A DNA stretch of 64,000 nucleotides from Virgibacillus halotolerans (GTDB lineage: Bacteria; Bacillota; Bacilli; Bacillales; Amphibacillaceae). Positions 58,526 to 64,000 of the stretch are shown piece after piece. The position numbers and the translations under genes are program-made. The stretch is taken from NCBI RefSeq assembly GCF_016908515.1, contig NZ_JAFBEA010000006.1, positions 62,001-126,000 of the forward strand. The letters are read 5' to 3'. A model generated the notes under the pieces. It saw nothing but the letters and a program-made list of their open reading frames with translations. It was not told the origin of the DNA and did not search any database. Position 1 is the first letter of the stretch, and each line of letters starts with the position of its first letter.

Positions 58526-58984
58526 CTAGCCTTCTTTTTCTTTATGTTCTTTTACCTTTTGGTGTACTGTCTTTTCTAATTCTTCAATTTTATCATGTTT
58601 TAGCTTGCCTTGTGGTTTTGGATAGAACCAATCAATATTGTCATCACGGAAAACACCTTTAAATTCTTCACCCTGAGTTCTTAACTTAAACCGATGTGCA
58701 TCAGAACAGAAGTGCGCCTTATTCAGCATCCGTCCAATTTCGATATCTTCTATATCGTCTTTAACCCCGTGATATCCAAGCATTTGATAGACCTCCGCTT
58801 CAATAAGATTTAATTGTCCTTCATCAACAACCTGCTTCGGGTGAGGGTTTAACCATTCAATTATTTCATTATGGTAATCACCTTTATACTCCTTTCCATC
58901 AATTGAAAAACTGAACTGGTGACGTTCGTACGTGCGTAACGGATAGACTACTCCTACTTCAAAGTTCTCAACCATTGTAGACAC
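58526..58984 (-). CDS. two-repeat small protein, DUF5342-like
   Basis: A 152-residue soluble protein built from two similar halves. Each has a beta-rich unit ending in an aromatic motif: FSIDGKEYKGDYHNEIIEWLNPHPK in the first half and LRTQGEEFKGVFRDDNIDWFYPKPQ in the second, each followed by a helix (LNLIEAEVYQML and DKIEELEKTVHQKV). The unit resembles the short Bacillus YheE/DUF5342 proteins, present here as a tandem duplication. No signal peptide. A GGAGG Shine-Dalgarno lies upstream. Function unknown. Confidence 0.75.
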   Translation of the reverse strand: MSTMVENFEVGVVYPLRTYERHQFSFSIDGKEYKGDYHNEIIEWLNPHPKQVVDEGQLNLIEAEVYQMLGYHGVKDDIEDIEIGRMLNKAHFCSDAHRFKLRTQGEEFKGVFRDDNIDWFYPKPQGKLKHDKIEELEKTVHQKVKEHKEKEG

Positions 58985-59517
58985 CTCCTAAAAATTATCT
59001 CACCTATATCTTTCCGTAAAATTACCCAAGTATGCTCTGCTTAAAAAGTAATTTTATTCTGTACAATAATGCATTTTTTAAGTAATATCGCATTTAAAGA
59101 TGGCAATGGGTTTTATGATTCATCTATTGGAACTTCGCGGTCTCTCAAGGCGTTACAAATTAAGGGGAACGAGTATAATGATAAACAAATCAATGTCTGA
59201 TAAGTTTATTAAAGATATCATTTCCTATATGGTTGAAATGTATAGTATTGTTAGCTATACTGCTAAAAGGTTAATGAACATTCAGATCAATTCCTGAGTG
59301 TTTTTCTTATGAATTTCCGTATAAAGTTAATGGTATTTTGTACCTGTTTTTTCGTCTAATCTTGTGCTAAAAATCATCAAAAATGGTATGATTTTAATAA
59401 GTACCTCATGTGTTTTTCATGAATGTAAGAAAAATGACTTGGTATTATAGATTAACGGCTACTATTGGTATAAAAGTATACGCTGTTCGTATAAAATATA
59501 TGGAGGAGGGATTCAGA
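58985..59517. other. intergenic, no supported gene
   Basis: About 530 AT-rich bases between divergent genes. A 65-codon frame at 59100-59297 has no Shine-Dalgarno, no recognisable domain and a composition unlike the neighbours; I do not call it. The GH3 gene start at 59518 has a good Shine-Dalgarno, but no promoter is convincing. Confidence 0.5.
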
Positions 59518-61200
59518 ATGATTAAAAGGGTAGGCTTGATTGTTATTCTTATTGCTTTAATAGCTGTACTAAGCTGGTTCTTTACGGGTGACGAAGCGAA
59601 GCAAGACGATACAGATCAGAATGAATCCCCCGATCAACCATTGAATGAGGATGACGGCAAGGATAATGCGGAAACGCTTATTAATGAAATCTTTTCATTG
59701 GCAAAAGAGGGTCAGGTGGCCCAAGCACCATTTATAGCTGGTGAATCTAATATTGAAGAGCTAACGGATGAGTGGGGCACTTCTGAAAATAAAAAAGAGG
59801 AAGAAAAAGCAACATATGAAAGTTTTCCTGATCATGAAGCCACGATTGGATATCAAGATGATTTAATCGTTGATTTAAGATCGTATCGTCCGGTACTAAG
59901 CAATATCCATATGAATGATATTAAACAAATAAAAGGCCAGCCTGATGATATCAATTATTATAAGGATGATGATCATGATCAAATTATTCTTACTTACACG
60001 ATAAATGCGGAATACCAATTAGAATGGATATTGTCTAATGATGAAGAAAATCCTGTGGTGGATTATGTATCTGTCTATGCATTTTGGACAGAACAAAATA
60101 AAACAAAAAGGATGGCATCAACTATTTTAGATGAAATGAATTTAGATGAAAAGATTGGGCAAATGATGATAGCTGGAATTCCTGGAACTGACCTTGATAA
60201 TCGCAGCAAGTCATTAATTCATGATGACAAAATAGGTGGTTTCATTTTTTACGATAATAATCTGGACACGGTGGAGCAAAGCCAAGCGCTGATCAACGAT
60301 TTAAAAGCGGAAAACAAGGGGAATATTCTGCCACTATTTCTAAGCACAGATGAGGAAGGCGGCGAGGTCTCCAGGCTCCCGGGAGATTTGAAGGTTCTCC
60401 CTAACAATGATGAAATAGGGATAAATGATGCATCTTTCTCCTATGATGTTGGATCGCTTTTAGGAAAAGAATTGCATGCATTTGGGATGAATTTAAATTA
60501 TGCACCAGTATTGGATGTGAACAGTAATTCCAAAAATACGGTGATTGGGAATCGTTCTTTTGGTAACGATCCTGAACGAGTTGGTGAATTAGGCACACAG
60601 ATGATGAAGGGGATGCAGGCAGAAAATATTCTCCCTGTTGTGAAGCATTTTCCTGGGCACGGAGACACTGCAGTTGATTCTCATTTTGAATTGCCAACTG
60701 TCAATAAAAGCCTTGATGAGCTAATGGATTTAGAGCTTATTCCATTCAAAGAAGCGATTGATAAAGGTGCAGATGTGGTGATGGTTGCCCATATTCTATT
60801 ACCGGAATTGAAAACGGAATATCCATCCTCGATGTCGAAAGAAGTGGTTACAGATCTGTTAAGGGAGAAACTCAATTTTAAAGGGGTTATCATGACAGAT
60901 GATATGACCATGCAGGCGATAACCAATAATTATGAAATTGGTGAAGCGGCCCTTGAATCTGTAAAGGCTGGAAACGATATTGTCTTGATCGCCCATGATT
61001 ATAATAAGGCAGTGGCTGCAATTAACGCGATAAAATCTGCGGTTGATGCTGGTGAAATTTCAGAAAAACGAATTGATGAAAGTGTAAAAAGAATTATTCA
61101 GCTAAAACTAAAATATGAGTTGGACGATGATCAGGTGGAGGCTGCTGACCTGGACGAATTAAATGAAGAGATTGAAAATACTTTGAGTAAGGATAAATAG
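59518..61200 (+). CDS. membrane-anchored beta-N-acetylhexosaminidase (GH3) with DUF4309-like domain
   Basis: A 560-residue exported glycosidase. Residues 5-24 form a membrane anchor or signal segment and are followed by an acidic linker. Residues 50-185 match the DUF4309/YjgB-type domain (AGESNIEELTDEWG, MNDIKQIKGQPDD). From about 203 comes a GH3 domain of NagZ/YbbD type: DEKIGQMMIAG, STDEEGGEVSRL, the KHFPGHGDTAVDSHFELP His/Asp dyad near 383, and the nucleophile Asp in GVIMTDDMTM. It probably recycles cell-wall GlcNAc-containing fragments. ATG 59518 has GGAGGAG upstream. Confidence 0.87.
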   Translation: MIKRVGLIVILIALIAVLSWFFTGDEAKQDDTDQNESPDQPLNEDDGKDNAETLINEIFSLAKEGQVAQAPFIAGESNIEELTDEWGTSENKKEEEKATYESFPDHEATIGYQDDLIVDLRSYRPVLSNIHMNDIKQIKGQPDDINYYKDDDHDQIILTYTINAEYQLEWILSNDEENPVVDYVSVYAFWTEQNKTKRMASTILDEMNLDEKIGQMMIAGIPGTDLDNRSKSLIHDDKIGGFIFYDNNLDTVEQSQALINDLKAENKGNILPLFLSTDEEGGEVSRLPGDLKVLPNNDEIGINDASFSYDVGSLLGKELHAFGMNLNYAPVLDVNSNSKNTVIGNRSFGNDPERVGELGTQMMKGMQAENILPVVKHFPGHGDTAVDSHFELPTVNKSLDELMDLELIPFKEAIDKGADVVMVAHILLPELKTEYPSSMSKEVVTDLLREKLNFKGVIMTDDMTMQAITNNYEIGEAALESVKAGNDIVLIAHDYNKAVAAINAIKSAVDAGEISEKRIDESVKRIIQLKLKYELDDDQVEAADLDELNEEIENTLSKDK

Positions 61201-61291
61201 GTGTGGTGTTGCAAGTGGATACTTCGTTTTGTCCCCGTACTCTAAAAAAAGATATGCTATAATGTCAGTAGTAGCAAGGAGGTATTTTAAC

Positions 61292-61636
61292 GTGAATAGT
61301 GGAAAAGTGAAAAGGGAAAATTCGTTGATACTACTTAAAAATATCCTTATGAAAACATTAACTGACGTTCAGGTAAATATTTATCTATTTGGTTCCTGGG
61401 CCCGTAATGAGGAAAAAAGAACTTCCGATATTGACATTGCACTACAGTCAGATGAAGAAATTCCAATCAATAAAATGGTTGAACTACGGGAAAATATAGA
61501 AGAATCAATGTTGCCTTATCATGTTGATATAGTTGATTTATCAAAGGCAAGTCCAAATCTGGTTGAAAATGTGATGAGGGAGGGAATTATGTGGAAAGAT
61601 TGCACGAACGGCTTCAAAGTGCGAAAAGGGCTCTAG
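61292..61636 (+). CDS. MNT-type nucleotidyltransferase (antitoxin-like, MntA family)
   Basis: A 114-residue minimal nucleotidyltransferase with the family motif LFGSWARNEEKRTSDIDIAL near residues 34-53 (GSxAR…SDxD) and a further metal Asp in HVDIVDLS near 86. In type VII toxin-antitoxin pairs this protein adds AMP to a HEPN toxin. Start is GTG 61292 with a perfect AGGAGGT eight bases upstream. Its 3' end overlaps the HEPN gene by 46 bases, the typical arrangement. Confidence 0.85.
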   Translation: MNSGKVKRENSLILLKNILMKTLTDVQVNIYLFGSWARNEEKRTSDIDIALQSDEEIPINKMVELRENIEESMLPYHVDIVDLSKASPNLVENVMREGIMWKDCTNGFKVRKGL

Positions 61637-61986
61637 ATACTTTGCGGGAGATAGTTAGCATTGATGAACCCTCTACTATTGAAAGAGATGCAGGGATTCA
61701 GCGATTTGAATATAGCTTTGAGGCTTGTTGGAAAGCTGCGAAGCAATACTTATATGATGTAGAGGGCTTGGATATTGGCTCACCCAAAGGGGTTATGCGC
61801 GCTTTTCGTGAGGTAGGAATTTTTTCCGAGGATGAAACTATTCTTGGTTTACACATGGTGAATGATCGAAACCTAACTGTACACACTTATAATGAGGAAT
61901 TGGCAATTGAAATTTTTAGCAAACTGCCACATTATCATCAATTATTAAGTAACTGGATGGATCGACTGAATAACGATAATACTTGA
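61591..61986 (+). CDS. HEPN-domain nucleotidyltransferase partner (HepT/HI0074-like)
   Basis: A 131-residue all-helical protein of the nucleotidyltransferase substrate-binding (HI0074/KNTase_C) type. The HEPN RNase motif R-x4-6-H appears as DRNLTVHTYNE near residue 92, with the Tyr that MntA-type partners modify in the same stretch. It would be the toxin of the pair. Start is GTG 61591, inside the upstream gene, with GGGAGGGA upstream. A strong terminator follows at 62003. Confidence 0.85.
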   Translation: MERLHERLQSAKRALDTLREIVSIDEPSTIERDAGIQRFEYSFEACWKAAKQYLYDVEGLDIGSPKGVMRAFREVGIFSEDETILGLHMVNDRNLTVHTYNEELAIEIFSKLPHYHQLLSNWMDRLNNDNT

Positions 61987-62002
61987 ATAATTGACATCCC
62001 CT

Positions 62003-62039
62003 GGAAAAGCATTTCCCATCATTATGCTTTTCCTTTTTT
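62003..62039 (+). terminator. terminator after the HEPN gene
   Basis: GGAAAAGCAT / ATGCTTTTCC perfect stem followed by six T. Confidence 0.9.
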
Positions 62040-62123
62040 GTTCAGGTATAAAGTCTTTCGCTGTTCATCCAGCGCCATAAACGATAAAATATAAGGATAG
62101 ATGAATCGAGAGGAGCAATTACT

Positions 62124-63179
62124 TTGAGTACATACCCGAATATAACGGATACCAAGGAACTTATTAAGCAATTGGTGTCTATACCAAGTCCTTCAGGCAA
62201 TACGATGAAAGTAATTCAATTTGTAGAAGAACGGTTACGCGATTTAGATGTGGAAACAAAGCGTAATCGTAAAGGTGGTTTAATCGCTACACTACCCGGA
62301 AAAAATAATGAAGCACATCGGATGTTGACCGCTCATGTGGATACGCTTGGTGCAATGGTTAAGGAAGTAAAAGATAACGGGCGACTGCGTCTCGATTTAA
62401 TTGGTGGATTTAAATATAACGCAATGGAAGGAGAGTATTGTGAAATCGAAACTTCCAGTGGCGAAATATTTACAGGAACTATTTTGATGCGTCAAACTTC
62501 GGTCCATGTGTATAAGGATGCTGGGGAAGCAAAACGAAACCAGGAAAATATGGAAGTTCGAATTGATGCAAAGGTTGAAAATGCAGCGGATATTCGTGCG
62601 TTGGGCATTGAGGTAGGCGATTTTGTATCATTCGATCCGCGTGTCCAATTAACAGCAAATGGCTTTATTAAATCCCGTCATCTGGACGACAAAGCGAGTG
62701 TTGGGATTTTACTACAGCTGATTAAACGATTGAAACAGGAGAACATTACGCTACCATATACGACTCATTTTCTTATTTCCAATAATGAAGAAATTGGTTA
62801 TGGTGGAAATTCCAATATTTCACCAGAAACGGTTGAATATTTGGCGGTTGATATGGGCGCAATGGGTGATGGGCAATCAACAGATGAATACACTGTCTCT
62901 ATTTGCGTAAAGGATTCCAGTGGTCCGTATCATTATGGATTGCGTAAAAATCTTGTCGCGCTGGCAGAATCAAATCAAATTGGTTATCAACTCGATATTT
63001 ATCCTTTTTATGGATCAGATGCATCTGCCGCTATTCGCGCAGGCCATGATATTGTACACGGATTGATTGGACCAGGCATTGATTCTTCACATGCCTATGA
63101 AAGAACCCATGAAACATCATTAAATTATACAGAACAATTGCTGTATCACTATGTATTATCTGATATGGTATCCATCTAG
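62124..63179 (+). CDS. M42 family metallopeptidase
   Basis: A 351-residue cytosolic aminopeptidase or glucanase-like peptidase of clan MH, family M42. Metal ligands: His in MLTAHVDTLGAMV near residue 71, Asp in SRHLDDKASVGILL near 190, the Glu pair in SNNEEIGYGG near 222, Asp in LAVDMGAMGDG near 245, and His in SSHAYERTHE near 330. Start TTG 62124 has GAGAGGAG upstream. Substrate peptides are unknown; activity likely needs Zn or Co. Confidence 0.88.
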   Translation: MSTYPNITDTKELIKQLVSIPSPSGNTMKVIQFVEERLRDLDVETKRNRKGGLIATLPGKNNEAHRMLTAHVDTLGAMVKEVKDNGRLRLDLIGGFKYNAMEGEYCEIETSSGEIFTGTILMRQTSVHVYKDAGEAKRNQENMEVRIDAKVENAADIRALGIEVGDFVSFDPRVQLTANGFIKSRHLDDKASVGILLQLIKRLKQENITLPYTTHFLISNNEEIGYGGNSNISPETVEYLAVDMGAMGDGQSTDEYTVSICVKDSSGPYHYGLRKNLVALAESNQIGYQLDIYPFYGSDASAAIRAGHDIVHGLIGPGIDSSHAYERTHETSLNYTEQLLYHYVLSDMVSI

Positions 63180-63201
63180 ATCGTAATAAATGATTCAATA
63201 A

Positions 63202-63240
63202 AGAAGCGTGCTGTTTCAATATTTGAAACAGGATGCTTCT
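63202..63240 (+). terminator. hairpin after the M42 gene
   Basis: GAAGCGTGCTGTTTCAA / TTGAAACAGGATGCTTC stem with mismatches, followed by TATTTG. Confidence 0.65.
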
Positions 63241-63261
63241 ATTTGAAAATGAGGTGTTTAT

Positions 63262-64000
63262 ATGAAACTTAGCATATTGGATCAATCACCAATCTCCGCT
63301 GGTAAAACAGCACAAGCAGCATTAAACGCTTCGATAGAACTTGCAAAACTAGCAGATGCGTTAGGATATACGCGTTACTGGGCTGCAGAACATCACGATA
63401 TGCCTGGTTTAGCAAGTCCTGCACCAGATATGATGCTGGCCATGATTGGTCAACAAACGAAAAACATTCGCATCGGGTCGGGTGCTGTGTTACTGCCGCA
63501 CTATAAAGCCTTTAATATTGCCGAACGATATAATATACTGGCAAGTCTTTTTCCGAATCGAGTTGACTTGGGGATCGGCCGTGCTCCAGGAGGATCTGCT
63601 GAAGTTACGATGGCACTGTCGGACAACTTTTTGGAAAATGTCCGAAAAATGCCTGATAAATTGACGGAGCTGCAAACGTTTTTAAATGGTGATTTTCCTA
63701 AAGATCATATGTATGCCAAAATTGCTCCATCTCCTGTTCCTGCCGTCTTACCGGATCTTTGGTTATTAGGGACAAGTGAAAAAAGCGCGATTTTGGCTGC
63801 TGAAAAAGGAGTATCCTATGCATTTGGTCATTTTATGACATCAAATGACGGACCGTCAATTGTGGAAAAATACCGCAATAGCTATGCTGGTGAAAATCCA
63901 AAAGTATTGATTGCGGCGTCTGTTATATGCGCAGAGACAACAGCGGAAGCAGAACAATTGGCACTTAGTGGTCAGCTCTGGAACGTGCAACAAGCAAAAG
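63262..64000 (+). CDS. LLM-class flavin-dependent oxidoreductase, 5' part (runs off window)
   Basis: The frame is open from ATG 63262 to the end of the window (246 codons). It encodes a bacterial luciferase-like monooxygenase of the short LLM class: MKLSILDQSPISAGKTAQAAL, RYWAAEHHDMPGLASPAPD near residue 39, IRIGSGAVLLPHYKAF and LGIGRAPGGSAE. This class is FMN-dependent. GAGGTG lies eight bases before the ATG. The C-terminus is outside the window. Confidence 0.9.
   Translation, partial: MKLSILDQSPISAGKTAQAALNASIELAKLADALGYTRYWAAEHHDMPGLASPAPDMMLAMIGQQTKNIRIGSGAVLLPHYKAFNIAERYNILASLFPNRVDLGIGRAPGGSAEVTMALSDNFLENVRKMPDKLTELQTFLNGDFPKDHMYAKIAPSPVPAVLPDLWLLGTSEKSAILAAEKGVSYAFGHFMTSNDGPSIVEKYRNSYAGENPKVLIAASVICAETTAEAEQLALSGQLWNVQQAK

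Noticed and set aside
59100-59297. 65-codon frame before the GH3 gene
   Set aside because: No ribosome binding site or family resemblance; likely chance in AT-rich DNA.

Overview
The window is a piece of a low-GC Bacillaceae chromosome. Gene order matches the Bacillus subtilis blocks uvrBA, yvlCD, hprK-lgt-yvoD-ppaX-yvoF, yvcD-trxB, yvcJ-yvcK-whiA-crh-clpP, cggR-gapA-pgk-tpiA-gpmI-eno and secG-est-rnr-smpB-ssrA. Bacillithiol (bshB2), Crh, CggR and CtsR signals and a YcnK-type regulator support this. The added genes resemble Virgibacillus, Oceanobacillus or Lentibacillus more than B. subtilis itself; that is an inference, since no comparison could be run.

Layout. 1-6.3 kb: end of uvrB, uvrA, yojF-bshB2 and two small envelope genes. 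6.4-10.4 kb: hprK-lgt-yvoD-ppaX-yvoF. 10.4-12.9 kb: glpP and glpD with a GlpP-type leader terminator. 13-19.6 kb: TPR protein, trxB, a 580-base structured gap, rapZ-yvcK-whiA-crh, and clpP facing them with a CtsR operator. 19.7-22.4 kb: response regulator, membrane histidine kinase and a secreted protein, all on the minus strand. 22.5-28.2 kb: a five-gene App/Opp-like peptide transporter. Then come a tRNA-Arg(CCG), a gene-poor stretch, a lipoprotein, and divergent aroK and aroD. 31.8-33.5 kb: a copper-linked operon (ycnK, SCO, YtkA/FixH-like). 33.7-35.6 kb: an SMR pair, a sigma-B-type stress gene and two small proteins. 35.7-42.8 kb: cggR and the lower glycolysis genes. 42.9-48.4 kb: pseudouridine synthase, nucleoside hydrolase, nitroreductase, ptsI and a lipase-like hydrolase. 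48.6-51.9 kb: secG, est, rnr. 52-55 kb: a manganese-type ABC transporter with a duplicated promoter and leader. 55.1-56.8 kb: smpB, ssrA and a homing endonuclease gene. 57-58.4 kb: decayed genes. 58.5-64 kb: a two-repeat small protein, a DUF4309-GH3 hydrolase, an MNT/HEPN pair, an M42 peptidase and the start of a flavin monooxygenase.

The most notable feature is the tmRNA gene. Its tRNA-like T-loop is interrupted by a 279-base insert with group I intron hallmarks. These are a U at the 5' splice site, a terminal G, a P1 pairing, P4 and P9 helices and the P7 3' strand AAGAUAUAGUC. Removing the insert restores a 7-base T-loop and a 366-nt tmRNA. A single-motif LAGLIDADG endonuclease gene lies just beyond the terminator on the opposite strand, outside the intron. 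Ribosome rescue here would therefore depend on self-splicing. The second notable feature is a tandem duplication upstream of the metal transporter. It carries a second intact promoter and a deletion-scarred copy of the ATPase gene start.

How genes work together: CggR controls glycolysis, HPr kinase and Crh feed carbon catabolite control, and ptsI supplies PTS phosphate. GlpP acts on the glpD leader. YcnK probably senses copper for a cytochrome-oxidase-assembly type pair. SmpB, tmRNA and RNase R form one trans-translation and RNA decay neighbourhood.
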